Shown piece by piece: positions 1-7,709 of a stretch of 45,196 nt of DNA. Source of the DNA: an uncultured Clostridium sp. (GTDB lineage Bacteria; Bacillota; Clostridia; TANB77; CAG-508); NCBI GenBank assembly GCA_958422985.1, contig CATZPY010000011.1, positions 1 through 45,196 of the forward strand. Direction: 5' to 3'. A program made the position numbers and the translations under genes. Positions within the stretch are counted from its first letter, which is position 1, and every line of letters begins with the position of its first letter. A model generated the notes under the pieces. The model saw only the letters and a list, made by a program, of their open reading frames with translations, was not told the DNA's origin and did no database searches.

Positions 1-600
1 ACGTCCACCTCTCCAATCTTTTTTAGAAGCTCCATCTACTGTTTTTTGTGTAGCTGTTGTAGCATGTACTGTTGACATTAAACCATCTTTTAGTCCAAAG
101 TTATCATTTATAACTTTAGCAAGTGGTGCTAAACAGTTTGTTGTACAAGATGCGTTAGAAACGATGTTCATGCTTGTTTCATATGTTTCATTATTAACAC
201 CCATAACAAACATTGGTGCATCTTTTGAAGGTGCACTTATAACTACTTTTTTAGCTCCTGCTTCTAAGTGTGCTCCTGCTTTTTCCATTGTTGTAAATAC
301 TCCTGAACATTCAAATACGTATTCTACACCTAATTCTCCCCATGGTATGTTATGTGGATCCATTTCATTATATACTTTTATTTCTTTTCCATTTACTACT
401 AAAGAATTTTCTTTTGCTTCGATTGTTCCATTAAATCTTCCATGCATTGTGTCATATTTAACCATGTAAGCCATATAATCTGCTGTTATAAAAGGATCAT
501 TTATAGCAACGATGTTTACTTCATCACCTTTCTCTAAAGCTGCTTGGAATGCTAATTTTCCAATTCTTCCAAATCCGTTAAAACCTACTTTAATTGACAT
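1..600 (-). CDS. gap: Glyceraldehyde-3-phosphate dehydrogenase, 5' part (runs off the window)
   Basis: Oxidises glyceraldehyde-3-phosphate to 1,3-bisphosphoglycerate with NAD and phosphate in cytosolic glycolysis. Reading down from ATG at 598-600 gives 200 uninterrupted codons. The start is MSIKVGFNGFGRIG, the Rossmann NAD-binding glycine motif, and the catalytic cysteine lies in the family signature SNASCTTNCLAP, followed by STVHATTATQKTVDG. Family members are about 335 residues, so roughly 135 C-terminal residues lie beyond base 1. A GGAGG ribosome binding site sits just upstream (about 609-613). The gene has its own promoter inside the terminator of the ylmH operon, so it is probably transcribed independently. 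The identification is secure; only the missing 3' end limits it. Confidence 0.97.
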   Translation of the reverse strand, partial: MSIKVGFNGFGRIGKLAFQAALEKGDEVNIVAINDPFITADYMAYMVKYDTMHGRFNGTIEAKENSLVVNGKEIKVYNEMDPHNIPWGELGVEYVFECSGVFTTMEKAGAHLEAGAKKVVISAPSKDAPMFVMGVNNETYETSMNIVSNASCTTNCLAPLAKVINDNFGLKDGLMSTVHATTATQKTVDGASKKDWRGGR

Positions 601-668
601 TATAATTCCTCCATTCTTTTTTTGCCTTATAGGCATACAAAAATTTGACCTACTATTTGATCGTAGTA

Positions 669-697
669 ATTCTATAACAAAAAAGAATACTTTTCAA
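669..697 (-). promoter_or_regulatory. Promoter of gap
   Basis: On the minus strand a -35 TTGAAA (692-697) is separated by exactly 17 bases from a -10 TAGAAT (669-674), each matching 5 of 6 consensus bases. The -35 lies inside the hairpin that terminates the upstream ylmH operon. Direct repeats of TCAAAT (GATCAAAT and GGTCAAAT, about 644-662) follow right at the predicted transcription start and could be an operator. Confidence 0.65.
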
Positions 698-705
698 GTA
701 TTCTT
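683..705 (-). terminator. Rho-independent terminator of the dxs-ylmH operon
   Basis: A perfect 10-bp stem (AAGAATACTT / AAGTATTCTT) with a 3-base loop is followed on the minus strand by a T run (TTTTTTG). It begins about 18 bases after the ylmH stop codon. Confidence 0.85.
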
Positions 706-722
706 ACTTAATTCTTTACATT

Positions 723-1523
723 TTATACATATTTTTCTATTTTTAATATATACTTTCCTTTTTGTGTGTTTCCAATAATTTCAGAAATTTTAAATCTTCC
801 CTTTCCTCTAATTGTTATTAAATCCCCTTCGTTTACTAGTTTTGTACTTTTTATTTCATTTTTAAAATTTATAAATATTCTTTCTTTTTCTATTAATTCT
901 TTTGCTTGCGTTCTAGAAACTTTTGCAAGTTCTGCTATTACATTATCTAATCTTAATGCCGAAACAATAATGTTATATTCTTTTGTTTTTGTTTCTACTT
1001 TGTTTATTTTGTTAATTTCTATTTCATGTATTTTAGATTTTTTTAGTCTTGTTAAGCTTTGTAAATTCGTAATTAAATATTTACTTATTTCTGGCAAAAT
1101 AATTATATCTGCACCATCTTCTCTTACTAAAATATCTCCTATTTTTTCTCTTACAACTCCTAATTTCATTAGCATTCCAAGATAATTTTTATGTGTATAA
1201 TTATTGTATAACTCGTTTGGTAAAATTATTCTTATTGCACACATTTTATTTGTATATTTTCCCTCTTCTATAATAAATTTAAACTTCTCTGGGTAAAAAA
1301 TAATAATTTTTCTTTCTGCTTCTTCATATCCACCATATAAAATGTATTTATCACATTTAATTTTCTTTAATGTTTCTAAACATATACTCATTTTATATTC
1401 ATCTTGAAAATCTGTATTTGTTAATTTATTCTTTTGTTTTGCTTCTTCCATTTTGTCTAGCATTTTAGAAATTAGAATTTGTTCTTCTTTATTATATCCT
1501 TCTAATATATCCTTTTTATTCAT
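723..1523 (-). CDS. ylmH: YlmH-family S4-domain RNA-binding protein
   Basis: 266 residues, the usual YlmH length. The middle matches the family block HKNYLGMLMKLGVVREKIGD followed by ILVREDGADIIILPEI. The C-terminal 75 residues form an S4 RNA-binding domain starting at LDNVIAELAKVSRTQAKELI and including GDLITIRGKGRFKI. YlmH proteins bind the large ribosomal subunit and have been linked to ribosome quality control; that role is family knowledge. The start overlaps the end of dxs by 8 bases, so the two are translationally coupled. In many Firmicutes the S4 gene after dxs is the rRNA methylase tlyA, but no methyltransferase domain is visible here. A terminator follows. Confidence 0.85.
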   Translation of the reverse strand: MNKKDILEGYNKEEQILISKMLDKMEEAKQKNKLTNTDFQDEYKMSICLETLKKIKCDKYILYGGYEEAERKIIIFYPEKFKFIIEEGKYTNKMCAIRIILPNELYNNYTHKNYLGMLMKLGVVREKIGDILVREDGADIIILPEISKYLITNLQSLTRLKKSKIHEIEINKINKVETKTKEYNIIVSALRLDNVIAELAKVSRTQAKELIEKERIFINFKNEIKSTKLVNEGDLITIRGKGRFKISEIIGNTQKGKYILKIEKYV

Positions 1524-3378
1524 ATTTACTCCACTTTCTAATTGTATTTAAAATACTTTCTGTGTCTAAATTATATTTTTTCTCTATTTCATCTACTGTT
1601 GCTTGTTTAATAAATTCATCTGGATATCCCAATGTTTTTATTTCGTTTGTTTTGTTGTATTTATTTAATAGTTCTATTATTGTACTTCCAAGTCCACCTT
1701 TTACTATATTATCTTCTAGAGTTAATATCTTACTATCTCCTATCCAGTTAATAATATTTTCTTCATCCAATGGTTTTAAAAATCTAGCATTTATTACTTT
1801 AACACCTATTTTTTCTTTTTTTAATATATTTGATACTTCATATGCTCTTTGTACCATTTTTCCTATTGCAATTATAGTATAATCATTTCCGTCTGATAAT
1901 TTTTCTGCTTTTCCTAGTTCTATGTTGTCTTCATGAACTATGTTTATATTTTCTTCTCCTCCACGAGGATATCTTATATATATTGGTCCATTATATTTTA
2001 TTGCAAATTCTAGCATATCTTCTAATTCTTTAAAATTTTTTGGAGCCATAATTACTAAATTTGGAACTATATTAAAAAATGATAAGTCAAAAATTCCTTG
2101 GTGGGTTTCACCATCTGCTCCTACAATTCCTGCTCTATCTGAACATAAAACAACATGTAAATTTTGCATACATATATCGTGTATAACTTGGTCATATCCT
2201 CTTTGGTAAAAAGATGAATAAATTGGTACTACAGGGATAATATTATTTGTTGCCATTCCACCTGCCATACATATTGCATGACCTTCTGCTATCCCCACAT
2301 CGAAAAATCTATTTTTAAATTTTTCCGAAAATTCTTTTAAACCTGTTCCATCCTTCATAGATGCTGTTATAGCTACAATATTTTCATTTTCCTCTGCTAA
2401 TTTTACTAGCTTTTCTCCAAAAACTTTAGAATAATCTTTACTTTTACTTTTTGTTGATTTTCCTGTTTCTAAATTTATTGGCCCGGTTGAATGATATCTG
2501 TCTGGGTTATCTTCTGCTGGTTTATATCCTTTTCCTTTTTTAGTAATTACATGTATTAGTTTCGGTCCATCAATTTCTTTAGCACTTTTTAAAACACTTT
2601 CTATTTTTTCTATATTATGACCATCTATTGGGCCTAAATATGTATACCCCATATCTTCAAAAAGCATATTTGATATAAATATTTTCTTTATGCTATATTT
2701 TATATCTTGTACTAATTTTATTATTTTATCACCAAGCCATGGAATTTTAGAAACTGCTTTCTTTATGGTGTTATTAGATTTTTTATAAAATTTTCTACTT
2801 CTTATTTTGCTTAAAAAGTTTGAAATTCCCCCAACATTTTTAGAAATACTCATTTCATTATCATTTAAGATAATAATAAGATTTGTTTTAGAACTTCCTA
2901 CATCATTTAAAGCCTCTAAAGCCATTCCACCTGTTAACGCTCCATCTCCTATTACTGCTACAATTTGGTAATTTTCTTTTTTTATATCTCTTGCTCTTGC
3001 CATTCCTATTGCAGCAGAAATAGATGTACTACTATGCCCTGCATTAAAAGTATCATATTCTGATTCTTCCCTTTTTGGGAAACCTGCTACTCCATCTTTT
3101 TTTCTTAAAGTTTCCATTTGTTTTTTTCTGCCTGTAAGTATTTTGTGCACATATGTCTGGTGTCCTACATCCCAAACGATTTTATCTTTTGGAGTATTAA
3201 AAACAGAATGCATTGCAATAGTAAGTTCTACAACACCTAAATTAGACGCTAAATGCCCACCATTTTTAGAAACTATATTTAATATTTCTTTCCTTATTTC
3301 TTTTGCCAATTCTTCTTTTTCTTTTAAGTTAAGTTTTTTTAAGTCTTTTGGTAAATTTATATTTTCGAGTATGCTCAT
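1516..3378 (-). CDS. dxs: 1-deoxy-D-xylulose-5-phosphate synthase
   Basis: Thiamine-diphosphate enzyme that condenses pyruvate and glyceraldehyde-3-phosphate, the first step of the MEP isoprenoid pathway. 620 residues, full length. Visible motifs are the N-terminal NGGHLASNLGVVELT with the substrate-binding His, the ThDP/Mg site GDGALTGGMALEALND, the transketolase-type DRAGIVGADGETHQGIFDLS, and IRYPRG near the C-terminus. A GGAG ribosome binding site precedes ATG at 3378. It is the first gene of a two-gene operon with ylmH and diverges from tsaE. Undecaprenyl diphosphate synthase and CdsA, which draw on isoprenoid and lipid precursors, are elsewhere in the window; dxr is not seen. Confidence 0.97.
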   Translation of the reverse strand: MSILENINLPKDLKKLNLKEKEELAKEIRKEILNIVSKNGGHLASNLGVVELTIAMHSVFNTPKDKIVWDVGHQTYVHKILTGRKKQMETLRKKDGVAGFPKREESEYDTFNAGHSSTSISAAIGMARARDIKKENYQIVAVIGDGALTGGMALEALNDVGSSKTNLIIILNDNEMSISKNVGGISNFLSKIRSRKFYKKSNNTIKKAVSKIPWLGDKIIKLVQDIKYSIKKIFISNMLFEDMGYTYLGPIDGHNIEKIESVLKSAKEIDGPKLIHVITKKGKGYKPAEDNPDRYHSTGPINLETGKSTKSKSKDYSKVFGEKLVKLAEENENIVAITASMKDGTGLKEFSEKFKNRFFDVGIAEGHAICMAGGMATNNIIPVVPIYSSFYQRGYDQVIHDICMQNLHVVLCSDRAGIVGADGETHQGIFDLSFFNIVPNLVIMAPKNFKELEDMLEFAIKYNGPIYIRYPRGGEENINIVHEDNIELGKAEKLSDGNDYTIIAIGKMVQRAYEVSNILKKEKIGVKVINARFLKPLDEENIINWIGDSKILTLEDNIVKGGLGSTIIELLNKYNKTNEIKTLGYPDEFIKQATVDEIEKKYNLDTESILNTIRKWSKYE

Positions 3379-3448
3379 ATTTTATCTCCTTGTAAAATAG
3401 TTTAAATTATTATTTAACTACATTATTTTAGTTTTATAAAGTGTTCAT

Positions 3449-3477
3449 ATTTTATCATATTTTTCTACAAATTTCCA
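3449..3477 (-). promoter_or_regulatory. Promoter of dxs
   Basis: Minus strand: extended -10 TGA-TAAAAT (hexamer 3449-3454), a 17-base spacer, and a weak -35 TGGAAA (3472-3477). It shares the TATGATA form of the -10 with other promoters in this window. Confidence 0.5.
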
Positions 3478-3498
3478 TATAATTAGCTCCCGATTTTC

Positions 3499-3527
3499 TT
3501 TACAAATGTTTTCGCTTCCTATATAAT
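3499..3527 (+). promoter_or_regulatory. Promoter of the tsaE-tsaB-rimI-lon operon
   Basis: TTTACA (3499-3504), a 17-base spacer, and a perfect TATAAT (3522-3527). Transcription would start near 3535, giving a leader of about 65 bases before tsaE. Confidence 0.75.
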
Positions 3528-3601
3528 TAAGCTGTAGTGAAAATTTATTGTTTTATACTAATATTTAGATTAATTAAAACAATATTTTAAAGGAGAAAAT
3601 T

Positions 3602-4042
3602 ATGACAAAATTTATTTCACATTCTGAAGAAGAAACAAAAAAATTTGCACAAAAAATAGCATCTAATTCTAAAAAAGGTGATATTATAGTTTTAAGTGGT
3701 GAACTTGGTTCTGGTAAAACTAAATTTACAGAAGGTTTTTTAGAATATTTTAATTTGCAAGATGAATTATCTAGTCCCACTTTTACAATTGTAAACGAAT
3801 ATGATACTCAAAATTTCCCTATATATCATTTCGATGTATATAGATTAGATGATGTAGACGAATTTTATGCTATTGGTGGAGATGAATATTTTGCAAATGG
3901 CATTTGTATTATCGAATGGGGTGAAAAAATAGAAGAAATTTTACCAAATTCTTATTTAAAAATTTCTTTTTCAAGAGATTTTGAAGATTCTAATAATCGT
4001 ATTTTAGATATAGAATGTTTTGGAAATATAAAACTAAATTAA
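3602..4042 (+). CDS. tsaE: tRNA t6A37 biosynthesis ATPase TsaE
   Basis: P-loop ATPase that works with TsaB and TsaD to make threonylcarbamoyl-adenosine at position 37 of ANN-decoding tRNAs. 146 residues, typical length. The Walker A motif GELGSGKT is at residues 33-40, followed by the family motif LSSPTFTIVNEY, YHFDVYRL and CIIEWGEKI. An AGGAG site precedes ATG. It is the first gene of a co-directional set with tsaB (12 bases downstream) and rimI, the classical tsaE-tsaB-rimI order of Firmicutes; tsaD is not in the window. Confidence 0.96.
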   Translation: MTKFISHSEEETKKFAQKIASNSKKGDIIVLSGELGSGKTKFTEGFLEYFNLQDELSSPTFTIVNEYDTQNFPIYHFDVYRLDDVDEFYAIGGDEYFANGICIIEWGEKIEEILPNSYLKISFSRDFEDSNNRILDIECFGNIKLN

Positions 4043-4054
4043 GGAAGTGTAAAA

Positions 4055-4759
4055 ATGAAAATTTTAAGTATAGATACATCTAGCAATATTTGTAGCATTT
4101 CTATTTTAGAAGATACTACTTTAATATACGAAGACCATATTTCTGACAAATTAACTCATTCAGAAAACTTAATGCCGATGATAAAAAAATCTTTAGAAAA
4201 TTTAAATTTAAATTTGTCCAATATCGATTTATTTACCTGTTCTAAAGGTCCTGGTTCTTTTACAGGTATTAGGATTGGTGTTTCTACAATATGTGCTTTT
4301 AGAGATTATTTTAATAAGCCTGCTATTGGTATTTCATCTTTAGAAAGTTTAGCTTATAATATTATTTCGGAAGAAAATTCTTTAGTATGTTCTATAATAG
4401 ATGCAAAAAATAGCAATGTATATGCAGGATTATTTAAATATGAAAATTCTCATTATTCTTTAATTAATAATTATATTGCAGATAATATTAATAATGTATT
4501 AACTATGTTAAATAATTATTATAATTTGCCAATTACTTTTGTTGGCTCTGGAGCAGAACTTTATTCTGAATTATTAAAAAGTACTTTTAATAATTGCTCT
4601 ATATCTGCTAATAATAATTCTAGTTCAATTTCGGTTGCAAAGGCTGCTAATTATAAATATTATAATTGTACTTCTAAAGAAGAACTTAGCCTTTCCCCAC
4701 TATACTTAAAAAAGTCTAGTGCAGAAATTGAATTAGATAAAAAATTAAATAAAGGATAA
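4055..4759 (+). CDS. tsaB: tRNA t6A37 biosynthesis scaffold TsaB
   Basis: Inactive ASKHA-fold paralogue of TsaD that dimerises with it in the t6A-forming complex. 234 residues. Begins MKILSIDTSSNICSIS and carries the family signature KGPGSFTGIRIGVSTI (about residues 64-80) and IGISSLESLA. The long C-terminal part is Asn-rich, in line with the AT-rich genome. The gene follows tsaE by 12 bases with an AAGGAAG site and precedes rimI by 5 bases. Confidence 0.95.
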   Translation: MKILSIDTSSNICSISILEDTTLIYEDHISDKLTHSENLMPMIKKSLENLNLNLSNIDLFTCSKGPGSFTGIRIGVSTICAFRDYFNKPAIGISSLESLAYNIISEENSLVCSIIDAKNSNVYAGLFKYENSHYSLINNYIADNINNVLTMLNNYYNLPITFVGSGAELYSELLKSTFNNCSISANNNSSSISVAKAANYKYYNCTSKEELSLSPLYLKKSSAEIELDKKLNKG

Positions 4760-4764
4760 TTAAT

Positions 4765-5202
4765 ATGAGTTTAGAAATATATAATATGACAGATTATGAC
4801 TTATCTTTAATAAAAGATATTTTAATTAGTGATTATGATGACTTTTGGACATATGATATTTTAGAAGATGAGCTAAAAAACTCTAGTTCAGAATATTTTG
4901 TTGCAAAATTGGATAATAATATTTTAGGTTTTGCAGGTATTTGGAAATCTGTAGATGATGTACATATTACAGATATTGTTGTAAAAAAATCAAATAGACA
5001 ATCTGGTATTGGTAGCAAATTACTAGAAAAACTAATTCAAACTGCCAAAAACCAACATTTCTCTTCTATTACTTTAGAAGTAAATGAAAATAACTTACCT
5101 GCAATTAATTTATACTTAAAATATGGTTTTAAAAATGTTGGCTTCAGAAAAAAATATTATAAAAATAAAGATTCTGCAATTATTATGACAAAAGATTTAT
5201 AA
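4765..5202 (+). CDS. rimI: Ribosomal protein S18 alanine N-acetyltransferase (RimI-like GNAT)
   Basis: GNAT-fold acetyltransferase of 145 residues. The acetyl-CoA binding loop is visible as VVKKSNRQSGIGSKLLEKLI (the Q/RxxGxG/A motif), followed by ITLEVNENNLPAINLYLKYG and GFRKKYY, all typical of RimI. RimI acetylates the N-terminal alanine of S18; the exact target here is inferred from family and position. It lies directly after tsaB, the standard neighbourhood. Confidence 0.9.
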   Translation: MSLEIYNMTDYDLSLIKDILISDYDDFWTYDILEDELKNSSSEYFVAKLDNNILGFAGIWKSVDDVHITDIVVKKSNRQSGIGSKLLEKLIQTAKNQHFSSITLEVNENNLPAINLYLKYGFKNVGFRKKYYKNKDSAIIMTKDL

Positions 5203-5219
5203 GGAAAGAAGGAAAACAA

Positions 5220-7595
5220 ATGAAAAAAAATGAATTAAATTACAAGGATTTAAGAGTAATGTGTAATCCAAACTTTTTTGATTTTGAGACTACAGAAAAT
5301 TTAGAACCTATTACTTCTGGAATTGGTCAAGAGCGTGGTATTAAAGCTTTAGAATTTGGTCTTAATGTAAATGTTAAAGGTTACAATATTTATATAGAAG
5401 GACCTAGCGGTGTTGGTAAAACAATGTATACTAAAAATTATTTAGATACAATTGCGAAAAAGAAAAAAATTCCAAATGATTGGTGTTATATTTATAATTT
5501 TGATAGACCAAATGAACCTATTGCTGTTTCTCTTCCTGCTGGTCAAGGAAAAGAATTTAAAAACACTATGGATAGTTTTATAAAAGATATTAAAGTAGAT
5601 ATAAAAAATACCTTTAATAATGAGGATTTCGAAAAAGAAAAAACTCTTATAAGACAAGAATTCGAAGAAAAAAGAAATAACTTGATGGACGAATTAAACA
5701 AAAAAGCTATGCAAAATGGTTTTTTTGTTAAAAGTGCCCAAAATGGCATTTATATGATGCCTGTAATTAATGGTAAAACAATTGAAGAAGAAGAGTTTGA
5801 CAAATTAGATGAAAATATAAAAAAAGAATTTGAAAGTAAATCTGGTATTGTTCAAGAACAAATAATAGAGGCTATTAGCGAGATTAAGGCAATTGAAAAA
5901 GAAGCTGACAAAAAAATAGAAGAATGGCAATCTAATATTGCTTTACTAACTATAAATGTTCATATAAACAATATAAAATCAAAATTTAAAAGAAATAAGA
6001 AAATTACTAAGTTTTTAAATGATGTAAAAACTGATATTTTAAGAAACATTTCTGCCTTTACTTCTGAAAACAATAATAATCAAACTCAAAATGCTCCAAG
6101 AACAGAACCTCCTGCTCCTTGGCTTAATTATAGAGTTAACCTATTTATAGATAATAGTAATTTAGAAGGTTCTCCTGTTATAATGGATTCTAACACTTCT
6201 TACCCAAACTTATTTGGTCGTCTTGAATACGAAAATTATTATGGTGCTTTAAAAACAGATCATACTATGCTAAAACCTGGTTTACTTCATATGGCAAATG
6301 GTGGTTATATAATTTTCCAAGCTGATGATATTATACAAAATAGTTTATGTTATGAATCTTTAAAAAAGGCTTTAAAGGTAAAAGAATTAAATATAGAAAA
6401 TGCTTCTGAACAACATTCTTCTATGGTAATGATTTCTTTAAAACCTGAACCTATTCCTTTAGAATTAAAGGTTATTATAATTGGTAATAGTAATATTTAT
6501 CATACTTTACTTGCTATAGATAATGATTTTAGAAAACTATTTAAAATAAAAGTTGAATTTGAAGATGATGCTCCTCGTAATTCTGAAAACATGGTAAAAC
6601 TTGCTAGATTTGCTCACGGTTTCTGCGAAAAAGAAGGGCTTCCTCAGCTTGATAGAACTGGTGTAGCAAGCTTAGTTGACTACGCTACTGTTCTTGCTAA
6701 TGATAAGGAAAAAATTTCTACTAAGTTTAATGATTTATCTGAAATTATTGGTGAAGCTGCAACTTGGGCAAAACTTAGTCGTTCTAAGTTAATTACAGAT
6801 AAATTTATTCATAAAGCTTTAAAAGAAAGAATTGAACGTGTAAAAAAATATGATACTCATTACTTAGAAATGATAAAAGAAAATACTTTATTAATAAATA
6901 CTTCTGGAAGTGAAGTAGGCCAAATAAACGGTCTTACAGTTTTAACAATTGGTGACTATTCTTTCGGAAAACCTACAAAAATAACAGCAAATACCTATGC
7001 TGGTAAACAAGGAATTGTAAATATAGAACGTGAAGTTGACCTTTCTGGTTCTTCTCATTCTAAAGGTGTTCTAATTCTTACTGGCTATTTAGGACAAAAA
7101 TTTGCACAAGACTTCCCTCTTGCATTAACTGCAAGTATATGTTTTGAACAATTATATAATGGTGTAGATGGCGATAGTGCTTCTAGTACAGAGCTATATG
7201 CTCTACTTTCTAGTTTATCTGGTATTCCTATTAACCAATCTTTTGCAGTTACAGGATCTGTAAACCAAAAAGGTGAAATACAACCTATTGGTGGAGTTAA
7301 CGAAAAAATTGAAGGATTCTTCCAAATATGTAAGGATAGAGGTTTAGATGGTAGCCACAGTGTAATTATTCCTATTCAAAATGTAAGAAATCTTCATTTA
7401 GATGATGAAGTTGTAGAATCTGTAAAAAATAATTTATTCCATATATATGCAATCTCTACAATTGATGAAGGGATAGAATTATTAACAGGTGTACCTGCTG
7501 GCACTAAAGATAAAAACGGAAAATTTCCTATAGGAACTGTTAATTACCTTGTTTATGAAAAACTAAAAAAATATTCTAGTTTAGAAAATAAATAA
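5220..7595 (+). CDS. Lon-family ATP-dependent protease, AAA_32 (YcbZ/LonB-like) type
   Basis: 791-residue soluble AAA+ protease of family S16. Walker A GPSGVGKT is near residues 61-68. A helical insertion rich in Glu and Lys (about 115-300) separates it from a Walker B-like stretch, HMANGGYIIFQADD. The C-terminal Lon protease domain has the catalytic serine at 653 (DGDSASS) and lysine at 696 (GGVNEKIEGFF), the 43-residue spacing normal for Lon. There is no N-terminal LAN domain and no membrane segment, so it is neither classical LonA nor a membrane-bound LonB. An AAGAAGG site precedes ATG. It is the last gene of the tsaE operon, 17 bases after rimI, and ends at a strong hairpin. Confidence 0.88.
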   Translation: MKKNELNYKDLRVMCNPNFFDFETTENLEPITSGIGQERGIKALEFGLNVNVKGYNIYIEGPSGVGKTMYTKNYLDTIAKKKKIPNDWCYIYNFDRPNEPIAVSLPAGQGKEFKNTMDSFIKDIKVDIKNTFNNEDFEKEKTLIRQEFEEKRNNLMDELNKKAMQNGFFVKSAQNGIYMMPVINGKTIEEEEFDKLDENIKKEFESKSGIVQEQIIEAISEIKAIEKEADKKIEEWQSNIALLTINVHINNIKSKFKRNKKITKFLNDVKTDILRNISAFTSENNNNQTQNAPRTEPPAPWLNYRVNLFIDNSNLEGSPVIMDSNTSYPNLFGRLEYENYYGALKTDHTMLKPGLLHMANGGYIIFQADDIIQNSLCYESLKKALKVKELNIENASEQHSSMVMISLKPEPIPLELKVIIIGNSNIYHTLLAIDNDFRKLFKIKVEFEDDAPRNSENMVKLARFAHGFCEKEGLPQLDRTGVASLVDYATVLANDKEKISTKFNDLSEIIGEAATWAKLSRSKLITDKFIHKALKERIERVKKYDTHYLEMIKENTLLINTSGSEVGQINGLTVLTIGDYSFGKPTKITANTYAGKQGIVNIEREVDLSGSSHSKGVLILTGYLGQKFAQDFPLALTASICFEQLYNGVDGDSASSTELYALLSSLSGIPINQSFAVTGSVNQKGEIQPIGGVNEKIEGFFQICKDRGLDGSHSVIIPIQNVRNLHLDDEVVESVKNNLFHIYAISTIDEGIELLTGVPAGTKDKNGKFPIGTVNYLVYEKLKKYSSLENK

Positions 7596-7597
7596 TT

Positions 7598-7639
7598 AGA
7601 AAAAAGCATATTAGAATAAAATCTAATATGCTTTTTTCT
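7598..7639. terminator. Bidirectional terminator between the lon-like gene and the HExxH gene
   Basis: A perfect 18-bp inverted repeat (7598-7615 and 7622-7639) with a 6-base loop. The arms start with A-rich and end with T-rich stretches, so U tracts occur in both orientations. It serves the convergent genes on either side. Confidence 0.88.
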
Positions 7640-7709
7640 CTGCAAACAAGTGTAAGTCGCTTTAATCTATGTAATTATGAAGTACTCTGTATATAAAAAT
7701 TTCTGCTTC

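Noticed and set aside
164..469. Plus-strand open frame of 101 codons in the gap region
   Set aside because: It lies wholly opposite the well-conserved gap coding sequence and has no ribosome binding site; a shadow frame.
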